Shown piece by piece: positions 7,899-14,895 of a stretch of 54,764 bases of DNA. The notes below the pieces were generated by a model. That model searched no databases. It was given only the letters and a program-made list of their open reading frames with translations, and had not been told where the DNA came from. Each line of letters starts with the position of its first letter. Within the stretch, counting starts at the first letter, position 1. Source of the DNA: Bacilli bacterium. GTDB lineage: Bacteria; Bacillota_I; Bacilli_A; RFN20; CAG-288. The stretch is taken from NCBI GenBank assembly GCA_900770925.1, contig CAAGLY010000001.1:1-54764 (forward strand), read 5' to 3'. Both the position numbers and the translations under genes were made by a program.

Positions 7899-8011
7899 TG
7901 GTTTTGGGTTACTTAATATTAATAAGGAAAGAAAATCACTCCTATTTTAAAAAAACGGGCGATGAACGGAAGCTAAGAAGTATAATCTTTCCGTTGTGAA
8001 TAGGAGGCGCT

Positions 8012-9829
8012 ATGATTAGCAAAGTAAGCGACGCTTATAAAAAGCACATACCTGCGTTCATCTTCGGCCCGATGCTAAAGAGGGTGGAAGCGGTATTTGA
8101 TCTGAGGATTCCTCTGATCAGGAAGGCCGTTATCGATCTCTCTTTCGGCACTAGCCGGGATGTCGTGACGAAAGGAATCGGAAGTTTCATCAAAAGGTTC
8201 GGTACCTGGATCCCGTTTAATCCGGAACTGAACTACGCCATAATCGGCGGAACCCTGATTCTGATTAGGGGTGTTCTCGGTTTCCTTGTCACTAGGGTCA
8301 CGCAGTATATTGCCGCTAAGACGGCAAGGGCGGTGGGAAGCGATGTCCGTGATTCCCTCTATCAGAAGATTCTCTCTCTGAGCAAAAAGGAACGGGAACA
8401 GGTCTCTGCTTCCCGTCTTCTCACGGTATTAAATGCGGATTCCTATCAGGTCCAGCAGGGTGTCCTTATTTTTATCCGTCTGATTGTCCGTGCTCCGTTT
8501 ATTATTCTCGGTGCCTTAGTTATCTCCCTTATCCTCAACTGGGAAATCGGACTTATCTTCGTTGCTATTGTTCCTCTGATTCTCTTTGTCATCTTCTTTT
8601 TAAGGAATCGTTCGTCAAAGGAATACCTGAGTATCCAGTCAAAGCTTGATACGCTCTCCACGAACGCAAGCGATACTATCGAAGGCGAGAAGGTCATCCG
8701 TGCTTTCCGCAAGGAAGACTACGAGAACAAACACTTCGAGGCCAATACCTTAAGCTACGAAAAGAACTCCATTAAAGTCTCTTTCCTGAACGGATTAATC
8801 AATCCTCTTACTTTCGCTATTATCGCCTTAGCGACTTCTTTTGTCATCCTCTTCGGAGCAAAGCCGATTCTCTCTTCAGGCAGCGAAGAGACCACGGCCA
8901 GGGCATCTACCATTATTACGGAAGTCTCTTACCTTAGCCAGATCTTTGTTACTCTTGTTCAGCTCACGAACGTTGTCAGGGTACTGACTAAGGCAAGTGT
9001 CAGCTCAAAGCGCTGCAACGAAGTCCTTTCGATTCAGCCGAAGATTGTCGAAAAGAAAGATGCCGTTGTAAAGAAAGCAGAAAAAGGGCAGGAAATCCTC
9101 GCCTTCAATCATGTTTCCTTAGGCTACAAGGAAGAAGGTAACCTTGCCCTTAGCGATATCAGTTTCGAACTAAAGAAAGGCGAGTCCTTAGGTATTATCG
9201 GAGGAACCGGAAGCGGCAAATCCACGATTTTGCATCTAAGGGAACGTTTCTTAGATTCAACTTCCGGTGAGATAGACTATAAGGGAGTCAATATCAAAGA
9301 CTATTCCTTAAGCCATCTTCATGAGGAATTAGGACTTGTCCCTCAGAAAGCCGTACTGTTTAAGGGAACTATCCGCTCGAATAGGTTAAGGGCTAACCCT
9401 AAGGCAAGCGATGAGGATATCACCTCTGCATTAAAGGAATCCATGGCCTATGAGTTTGTCTCTAAGTATCAAGACTATCTTGACCACGAGGTCGAGGAAG
9501 GCGGAAAGAACTTCTCAGGCGGACAGAGACAGCGTCTTTGTATCGCGAGAGGTATCGTTAAGCATCCGGAAGTCCTGATTCTCGATGATGCCACCAGCGC
9601 TCTTGATTTGCTGACCGATAAGAAAGTCCGCCAGAATCTCTCTAGCTACGAGAGGAGGACAAAAATCATTGTCTCCCAGCGTGTTTCCACTGTCAGGGAC
9701 TGTTCACTGATTCTTGTGCTTGAAGGCGGAAAACTGATTGGAAAGGGCACCCATGAAGAGCTGATGAAGAACTGCCCTGTCTATCTCGAAACTTATTTAA
9801 GCCAGACCAAAAAGGAGGAAAGGGAATAA
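8012..9829 (+). CDS. ABC exporter half-transporter, degenerate-site subunit
   Basis: Membrane-spanning domain (about residues 20-320, six helices) fused to an ATPase domain. Walker A GGTGSGKST (about 397-405) and signature FSGGQRQR (501-508) are intact. Walker B ends LILDDATSALD, with Asp in place of the catalytic Glu, and the switch is VSQRVST, with Gln in place of His. This marks the non-catalytic partner of heterodimeric exporters such as BmrCD, LmrCD and TM287/288. AGG falls at Met-like sites, as in IRSN-x-L-x-ANP. The start has AGGAGG; a TATAAT lies at 7981-7986. The stop overlaps the next start by one base, so the pair is co-translated. The substrate cannot be read; drugs or peptides are likely. 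Confidence 0.9.
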   Translation: MISKVSDAYKKHIPAFIFGPMLKRVEAVFDLRIPLIRKAVIDLSFGTSRDVVTKGIGSFIKRFGTWIPFNPELNYAIIGGTLILIRGVLGFLVTRVTQYIAAKTARAVGSDVRDSLYQKILSLSKKEREQVSASRLLTVLNADSYQVQQGVLIFIRLIVRAPFIILGALVISLILNWEIGLIFVAIVPLILFVIFFLRNRSSKEYLSIQSKLDTLSTNASDTIEGEKVIRAFRKEDYENKHFEANTLSYEKNSIKVSFLNGLINPLTFAIIALATSFVILFGAKPILSSGSEETTARASTIITEVSYLSQIFVTLVQLTNVVRVLTKASVSSKRCNEVLSIQPKIVEKKDAVVKKAEKGQEILAFNHVSLGYKEEGNLALSDISFELKKGESLGIIGGTGSGKSTILHLRERFLDSTSGEIDYKGVNIKDYSLSHLHEELGLVPQKAVLFKGTIRSNRLRANPKASDEDITSALKESMAYEFVSKYQDYLDHEVEEGGKNFSGGQRQRLCIARGIVKHPEVLILDDATSALDLLTDKKVRQNLSSYERRTKIIVSQRVSTVRDCSLILVLEGGKLIGKGTHEELMKNCPVYLETYLSQTKKEERE

Positions 9830-11550
9830 TGGAAGATAATAAACGTTTCCTGTCTTATCTTCTTCCGCAGAAGAAAGCCATCCTGCTTATCGCTGTCTCT
9901 GTTCTTATATTCTTAGGAGCCCGTCTCAGCCAGCCTTTCCTTGTCGGTAAGGCATTAGATGCTGCACTAGAGAGCAACCAGCAGGTCTTCAGGATTCTTG
10001 TCATTGTCACGCTTAGTCTCTCGGTTTTCGGCGCTGTGTTTGACTTCATCTTCGAATACACTGTCGGCGTCATGACCCAAAAGAGGATCAGGGAAAGGCG
10101 TAACGATATCTACCATAAGTTCAATAAGGTTCCGATTGCTGTTCTCTTCAAGCAGACTACCGGTGATCTTGTTCAGCTTGAAATCGGTGATGTCGAGAAT
10201 GTCGCTACTGGTCTCTTCTCCGTATTCAAATCCTTAATCGAAGGCCTCCTATCCATCATCCTGACGATTGTCTTAAGGTTCTGCGTCAACTGGATTCTTG
10301 CCTTAGCAGCTGTTCTTCTCTCTCCTTTATCCTTGTTTGTCAGCCGTTTTGTTGCCAAGTTCAGCCATGCTCACTTCAAGAAACAGGCCAAGCTTCAATC
10401 GGCTCTCAACGGAATCTCCCTCGAGGCGATCAATAACAGTGATGTCCTTCAGTCAAGGAACTATCAGCAGACTTCCTTCAAGAAGTTCAAGGATGAGGAT
10501 GATGTTCTTAAAGCCGAAGGAAAGACCGCTCTCTTCTCGGCGTCCTGGACTAATCCGACTACCCGTTTCGTCAACAATATCATTTATGCCCTAATCGGTA
10601 TCAGCGGTATTATCAGGATCGGCTATTCGGCCACTTATCCGATCCTCTCTAGGTCAATTGGTAAACTCTCTTCATTCCTTAGCTACACGACCGAATACAC
10701 GAAGCCGTTTAATGAAATCAGTGGTGTCCTTGGCGAATACGAAGCGGCTAAGTTCTCCTTTGCCCGAATCAATAAGTTCCTCAACTACGAGGAAGATGTC
10801 GACGAGGGGAGGAAAGAAGTCGCGGGAATAAAGGAAATCAAGTTTGATCATAGGTGGTTCAGCTATGAACCGGATCAGAGACTGATTGAGGACTTCAATG
10901 AGAAAATCAGCCACGGCGAGAAAGTCGCCATTGTCGGTCCTACCGGTGCCGGTAAGTCGACCCTTGTCAATGTCTTAAGGCGGTTTTATGACCCAGTGCA
11001 GGGTGCAGTCCTCTATAACGGAATCAAAGGCACAGACATAAAGAAATCTTCTCTCCGCTCTAACTTCGGCATGGTTCTTCAGGAAACCTGGATTTTTTCC
11101 GGAACCATCAGGGAGAATGTCCGGTATGCAAAACCGGATGCGACTGACGAAGAAGTCATCGATGCCTGTAAGAGAAGCCATGCTGACACCTTCATTCAGA
11201 CGCTTCCGGAAGGATATCAGACGAAAGTCTCGGCTAAGGAAGGACTCTCTGACGGCGAACGTCAGAGGATCACCATCAGCCGTGTCAGGCTTCTTGAACC
11301 GGATATTGTCATCCTCGATGAAGCGACCAGTAATGTCGATACCCGTACGGAGAAACTGATTACGGATGCCTTTGATCAGCTGCTTATGGGCAAGACATCT
11401 ATCGTTATCGCCCATCGTCTCTCTACCATCCGTGAAGCAGACCTGATTCTCGTCTTAAAGGACGGACACATCATCGAATCCGGCAATCACGACACCTTAA
11501 GGAAGAAGCAGGGCTTCTATTACCAGAGGTACTCCTCTCAGTTCAAGTAA
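9829..11550 (+). CDS. ABC exporter half-transporter, catalytic subunit
   Basis: Partner of the preceding protein: 573 residues, six transmembrane helices, then an ATPase with GPTGAGKST (about 370-378), signature LSDGERQR, consensus Walker B VILDEATSNVD and the switch IAHRLST. The heterodimer therefore has one good and one degenerate ATP site. AGG occurs where family members have Met: L-x-RFYDP, V-x-LLEP and YQ-x-YSSQF. It also falls inside hydrophobic helices, where repeated Arg would be implausible. The ribosome binding site AAGGAGG lies in the end of the upstream gene. No intact terminator is visible before the IS remnant. Confidence 0.9.
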   Translation: MEDNKRFLSYLLPQKKAILLIAVSVLIFLGARLSQPFLVGKALDAALESNQQVFRILVIVTLSLSVFGAVFDFIFEYTVGVMTQKRIRERRNDIYHKFNKVPIAVLFKQTTGDLVQLEIGDVENVATGLFSVFKSLIEGLLSIILTIVLRFCVNWILALAAVLLSPLSLFVSRFVAKFSHAHFKKQAKLQSALNGISLEAINNSDVLQSRNYQQTSFKKFKDEDDVLKAEGKTALFSASWTNPTTRFVNNIIYALIGISGIIRIGYSATYPILSRSIGKLSSFLSYTTEYTKPFNEISGVLGEYEAAKFSFARINKFLNYEEDVDEGRKEVAGIKEIKFDHRWFSYEPDQRLIEDFNEKISHGEKVAIVGPTGAGKSTLVNVLRRFYDPVQGAVLYNGIKGTDIKKSSLRSNFGMVLQETWIFSGTIRENVRYAKPDATDEEVIDACKRSHADTFIQTLPEGYQTKVSAKEGLSDGERQRITISRVRLLEPDIVILDEATSNVDTRTEKLITDAFDQLLMGKTSIVIAHRLSTIREADLILVLKDGHIIESGNHDTLRKKQGFYYQRYSSQFK

Positions 11551-11570
11551 ACGAAAAAAGGATGCTTTGA

Positions 11571-11593
11571 TGTACTGAACCCCTAATATTGGA
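11571..11593 (+). repeat. IS3-type terminal repeat, copy 1 (left end)
   Basis: Begins TGTACTGAACCCCTAATATT. It matches the copies at 12137-12158 and 12224-12247 in reverse orientation. Confidence 0.75.
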
Positions 11594-12052
11594 CTAAGCA
11601 GGACTATAGCACAGCAGCGGGACAGGTGCAATGCTCCTGTTTCCAACAGGAGCATCGCCGAGTCGCTGGACTATTCTTTCGTTGTTGTACCAGTCCACGT
11701 ATTCGTCCATAGACTTCTTGAGTTCCGCGAAGCTGCGGAACTCTTTTTCGTGTCCGTAGAACATCTCCTTCTTCCTCTTGGAGAACAGGTTCTCCGTCTT
11801 GCTGTTGTCCAGGCAGTTCCCCTTTCTCGACATCGACTGTATGATCCCGTATTCCTCGAGTCTCTTCCGGTAGGCAGGCCTCTGGTACTGCCAGCCCTGG
11901 TCGGAATGCAGGATCCTGTTTCTTGTCCCGGGGAACTTTCTGTGCAGTCCGAAGAACGGATTGAGATGGAGTGGGAGAATTAATATGGCGGAGATACTCA
12001 GACAGGAAAAGAGCCTGACTGCCTTCAGCTTCTCATCGAACGTGTATTTCAT
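11594..12052 (-). pseudogene. IS3-family transposase remnant (OrfA start fused to OrfB end)
   Basis: From the ATG of MKYTFDEKLKAVRLF, a typical OrfA N-terminus, the frame runs straight into the C-terminal part of the OrfB integrase domain: LHSDQGWQYQ, QSMSRKGNCLDNSKTEN, VDWYNNERIVQRLG. The helix-turn-helix, the OrfA/OrfB frameshift site and the first catalytic Asp are missing, so about 700-800 bases have been deleted and it cannot be active. AGG codons in YQ-x-PAY and FSK-x-KKEMFYG fit Met, so the element evolved within the recoded lineage. The last residues (GNRSIAPVPLL) do not match the usual end. A 9-bp hairpin (GCTCCTGTT / AACAGGAGC) lies there. Confidence 0.85.
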
Positions 12053-12136
12053 CGAAAAAGCCCCTCCTATGGCTTTCAGCCGGCGCCGATGCCTCATGGA
12101 CTAGTCCATCAGGCATCCTTGTCTTGGCTGTTCGGC

Positions 12137-12158
12137 CCAATTAGAGGGGTTCGGTACA
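12137..12158 (-). repeat. IS3-type terminal repeat, copy 2 (right end)
   Basis: Reads TGTACCGAACCCCTCTAATT on the minus strand. It is 106 bases upstream of the transposase remnant start, the likely original 5' end of the element. Confidence 0.7.
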
Positions 12159-12167
12159 TTGGCCTTG

Positions 12168-12222
12168 AAGCGGCGGTGAATCAAGACCTTGCAAGGTCTT
12201 GATTCTCCTTTGACTGCCGCTT
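12168..12222. repeat. Large palindrome between two IS ends
   Basis: A perfect 26-bp palindrome at 12179-12204 (AATCAAGACCTTG centre to CAAGGTCTTGATT) is enclosed by a further stem, AAGCGGC (12168-12174) with GCCGCTT (12216-12222). Only TTTG follows, so it is a poor terminator. It lies between terminal-repeat copies 2 and 3 and could be a remnant of a second element. The rest of 12248-12357 shows nothing recognisable. Confidence 0.75.
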
Positions 12223-12223
12223 T

Positions 12224-12247
12224 GTCCAACAAGAGGGGTTCACTACA
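12224..12247 (-). repeat. IS3-type terminal repeat, copy 3 (extra end)
   Basis: On the minus strand reads TGTAGTGAACCCCTCTTGTT then GGAC. It has the same orientation as copy 2, 89 bases further out. Two tandem ends suggest an earlier insertion or a duplicated end. Confidence 0.65.
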
Positions 12248-12357
12248 CTTTGCGAGGACTATTTTGGGTTAATGCTTTTCGAGAGGACACGTGCCCAATT
12301 ATATATTTACGTTTTGGTTTTACGGATTTCTGCTGCCTAAATTAGGTGTTTCACTTC

Positions 12358-12948
12358 CTACTCCACAGCAGGGGCTGCGAGGCGGAATATCAGCTTTGCT
12401 AATTCATTTTCGCTGATTTTCCTTTCCCCGGTAAAGAAATGATAGATAAGAGCGGCAAAGGCACCGGAATAAAAGGTGGCTTTGACGTTCTTTTCTTCAG
12501 CGTTTCCCCGGTATAAACACCCGTTTGTCGCTTCATCAATCCGCTTTGTCAGATGGCTGATAAAAAGAGAAAGCCTATAGTACCTTGAACGGGAATGATC
12601 ATTGGCAAACCTCTTCTTAAATGGCAGGGCTTCCCTCGAACAGAAGAAGTGAGTGATCTTCTTTACCGTAGAACGGAGGAAGAGCCTCCGCCCGATCGGA
12701 TTGAACTTTTTAATCTGGGGAGAGATTTCCTCAAAGAGGGAGTCTTCATAGCGCTGGAAAAGGAACTGGAGAAGCTCATTCTTGTCATTGAAATTATTAT
12801 AAAAGGTATTCTTGCTGACCCTTGCTTTATCGGTGATATCCTTGATTCCGATTTCATCATAGTTTTTTTCCTGAAGCAGTTCAGCTAAGGCATTAGCGAG
12901 GTCTCGCTTAGAGCGGATAATCCGCCCGTCTTCTTTTCCGATAGTCAT
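12358..12948 (-). CDS. TetR/AcrR family transcriptional regulator
   Basis: 196 residues with an N-terminal TetR helix-turn-helix: SKRDLANALAELL, DEIGIKDITDKARVSKNTFY and NNFNDKNELLQFLF. The C-terminal ligand domain is helical and not assignable to a substrate. It is transcribed away from the ABC-2 efflux operon starting at 13067 and very likely represses it; an imperfect inverted repeat at 12974-13001 in the shared promoter region is a candidate operator. No clear ribosome binding site precedes the ATG. Confidence 0.9.
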   Translation of the reverse strand: MTIGKEDGRIIRSKRDLANALAELLQEKNYDEIGIKDITDKARVSKNTFYNNFNDKNELLQFLFQRYEDSLFEEISPQIKKFNPIGRRLFLRSTVKKITHFFCSREALPFKKRFANDHSRSRYYRLSLFISHLTKRIDEATNGCLYRGNAEEKNVKATFYSGAFAALIYHFFTGERKISENELAKLIFRLAAPAVE

Positions 12949-12973
12949 AAAGTTATTTCCGTTTAATTTTTAA

Positions 12974-13001
12974 CCCGAAGACTTGAATTCAGGCTTCCGG
13001 G
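12974..13001. promoter_or_regulatory. Candidate TetR operator
   Basis: Inverted arms CCCGAAG (12974-12980) and CTTCCGGG (12994-13001, one extra C) flank the near-palindrome CTTGAATTCAGG. The site covers the -35 box of the ABC-2 operon promoter, where a repressor would block transcription. Position and symmetry are seen; binding is inference. Confidence 0.5.
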
Positions 13002-13011
13002 TCACTATTAT
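12983..13011 (+). promoter_or_regulatory. Promoter of the ABC-2 efflux operon
   Basis: TTGAAT (12983-12988), 17 bases, TATTAT (13006-13011). The opposite strand has an overlapping TATAAT (13007-13012) that could serve the tetR-type gene. Confidence 0.65.
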
Positions 13012-13066
13012 ATCACAAGGCAAGCTATTGAGCTAGAGTGCAATAACTACCAAGGAGGACAAAACC

Positions 13067-13987
13067 ATGCATACCATCGATATTGTCGATCTAACCAAGG
13101 ACTATGGGCAGGGAAGAGGAATCTTCGATGTTTCCTTTTTCGTTAAGAAAGGAGAATGTTTTGGCTTTTTGGGTCCAAACGGTGCCGGTAAGTCGACCAC
13201 GATCCGTCATCTGATGGGATTCTCTCACCCAGATAAAGGCTTTACCTTTATTAATGGATACAATACGCTTCATAACCGGGATGAGATTTTTAAAAACGTG
13301 GCATATGTTCCTGGCGAAGTTGTCCTTCCGAGAAACCTTAAAGGTACGGATGTCATTAAGGAGCAGAGGCTGCTAAAGGGTGTGACAGATGATAAGAAAT
13401 ATCAGGAACTGAAAGAATATTTCCGTCTTGATCCTACTCTTATCTGTAAGGAAAGGGACTTAGGAAGGAAACGGAAAAGGGCTATTGTCTGTGCTTTCAG
13501 GTCTGATCCGGATATTATCATCCTTGATGAGCCATCTTCCGGCCTTGATCCTGAGAGGCAGGACAAGTTTGTCGATTTTATCTGTGAATTAAAGAAGGAA
13601 GGTAAGACCATTCTTCTTTCTTCCCATATTTTTTCTGAAGTGGATTCCTGCTGTGACCGGATTGCCGTCATTAAGGACGGCAAGATTGTGTCCCAGATTG
13701 TGGCAGATGACTTGAAGCATAAGGCAGAAAAGAAGTATGTCCTTACCTACTCTAGCCTAAATCATAGGAAGGATGCACTTGTCCGTTTTAAAGAAGAAGA
13801 GTATCCATTCAAAGCAGATGAAAAGCAGTTTGCCGTAGAAGTCGAAGTCGAAGACAAGTCGGTGAACTCTTTCTTACGGAACATCAATAGGAACGGAAGG
13901 ACCGACTTCAAGGAAATCAAGGAAACCTTAGAGGATTACTTTATGTCCTTCTATAAGGAAGACCTAGAGTACGGAGGTATCAAATGA
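13067..13987 (+). CDS. ABC transporter ATPase, ABC-2 export system (first)
   Basis: 306-residue stand-alone ATPase: Walker A GPNGAGKSTT, Walker B DIIILDEPSSGLDP and the switch SSHIFSEV. The signature region reads LG-x-KRK-x-AIVCAF-x-SDP with AGG at each x; with Met it becomes LGMKRKMAIVCAFMSDP, very close to the family's LGMKQKLAIV.AFM.DP. The C-terminal 80 residues are the usual accessory region of drug or antibiotic exporter ATPases. The start has AAGGAGG. Its stop overlaps the next ATPase start by 4 bases. Confidence 0.92.
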   Translation: MHTIDIVDLTKDYGQGRGIFDVSFFVKKGECFGFLGPNGAGKSTTIRHLMGFSHPDKGFTFINGYNTLHNRDEIFKNVAYVPGEVVLPRNLKGTDVIKEQRLLKGVTDDKKYQELKEYFRLDPTLICKERDLGRKRKRAIVCAFRSDPDIIILDEPSSGLDPERQDKFVDFICELKKEGKTILLSSHIFSEVDSCCDRIAVIKDGKIVSQIVADDLKHKAEKKYVLTYSSLNHRKDALVRFKEEEYPFKADEKQFAVEVEVEDKSVNSFLRNINRNGRTDFKEIKETLEDYFMSFYKEDLEYGGIK

Positions 13988-14892
13988 ATCCCGATAAGGA
14001 AATTATCAAGATCAGCCATATCACCAAGGATTACGGAAAGAACCGCGGTGATTTCGATCTGAATCTGACCATCCATGAGAATGAGGTTGTCGGCATTGCC
14101 GGAGAAAATGGTGCCGGTAAGACCACCCTTATCCGCAGGAGGATGGGCTTTATCCGCCCGGATAACGGAAACATCCAGATTCTCGGAAAGGACAGCTATA
14201 AGGATGCTGCCGATCTGAAGGTCGATATCGGCTACTGTCCTGGCGAAATCAACTATCCGGATGTCAAAAGCGGCAATGTCTTCCTCCGCAATTACGGAAA
14301 GAGCCTCGGAAGGCAGGAGAAGGATTTCGAATATGCGTCCGAACTGATTAAGCGGAGGCAGCTCGATATCCGCGCTTATCCAAAGCGCAGGAGTAAGGGA
14401 AGGAAGGAAAAGAGGGCGATTGTCTCGTCCTTAAGGCGGAAACCGAAAATACTGATCAGGGATGAACCTTCCATCGGACTTGATCCTTTAAGGCGTGAAG
14501 TTCTCCTTGAACTGATCTCTGAACAGAAAGAGGCGGGTGCAACTAGGCTCATTTCTTCTAACTCAAGGGATGAACTAAGCCGTGTTGCTGACCGCGTGTA
14601 TCTTTTAAGCAAAGGCAGAATCGTCGATTCGGCCTCTGTCGAGGAAGTGAATAATCCTCCTTTCCGAGACTATAAGGTCGCCTTTAACCGGAAAGAGGAC
14701 TATGAGAGGTTCAAGCAGGAAGGCTATCTGATATTGGAAGATAAGCCACAGTATAATCAGCTGAGCTTACGGATCTATAAAGAAGACCTTAAGAACTTCA
14801 GGACTGACTTAGGGAGGAGGAAAATCCGTTTCCTCTCTAGGCTGAACTACGATCTGAGCACGTACTTCCGTGAACGTCGGAAAGGAAATTAG
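13984..14892 (+). CDS. ABC transporter ATPase, ABC-2 export system (second)
   Basis: 302 residues, paralogous to the preceding ATPase: GENGAGKTT, then codons AGG AGG ATG reading IRMMMGF, a signature block SKGMKEKMAIVSSLM with AGG as Met, and LIMDEPSIGLDP. The two ATPases probably form a heterodimer powering the permease at 14896. The in-frame AGGAGG directly before ATG (14137-14145) also mimics a ribosome binding site. It ends 3 bases before the permease start. Confidence 0.9.
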   Translation: MNPDKEIIKISHITKDYGKNRGDFDLNLTIHENEVVGIAGENGAGKTTLIRRRMGFIRPDNGNIQILGKDSYKDAADLKVDIGYCPGEINYPDVKSGNVFLRNYGKSLGRQEKDFEYASELIKRRQLDIRAYPKRRSKGRKEKRAIVSSLRRKPKILIRDEPSIGLDPLRREVLLELISEQKEAGATRLISSNSRDELSRVADRVYLLSKGRIVDSASVEEVNNPPFRDYKVAFNRKEDYERFKQEGYLILEDKPQYNQLSLRIYKEDLKNFRTDLGRRKIRFLSRLNYDLSTYFRERRKGN

Positions 14893-14895
14893 AAT

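Larger units (their letters stand above)
11571..12158. mobile_element. Internally deleted IS3-family element
   Basis: Bounded by imperfect inverted repeats: TGTACTGAACCCCT at the left and, on the other strand, TGTACCGAACCCCT at the right, each continuing to TTGG (about 22 bases, few mismatches). The transposase lies on the minus strand and its stop codon is inside the left repeat, as is usual for IS3 elements. At 588 bp the element is less than half normal length. I see no matching target-site duplication at either edge. Confidence 0.8.

Noticed and set aside
8012..9829. ABC exporter subunit as a pseudogene because of LDDATSALD and SQR
   Set aside because: This pattern is normal for the degenerate-site partner of heterodimeric exporters.
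11551..12125. ABC exporter terminator split by the IS (AAAAGGATGC at 11556 and GCATCCTT near 12110)
   Set aside because: The right half lies inside the element's own repeat boundary, so it cannot be the displaced half.
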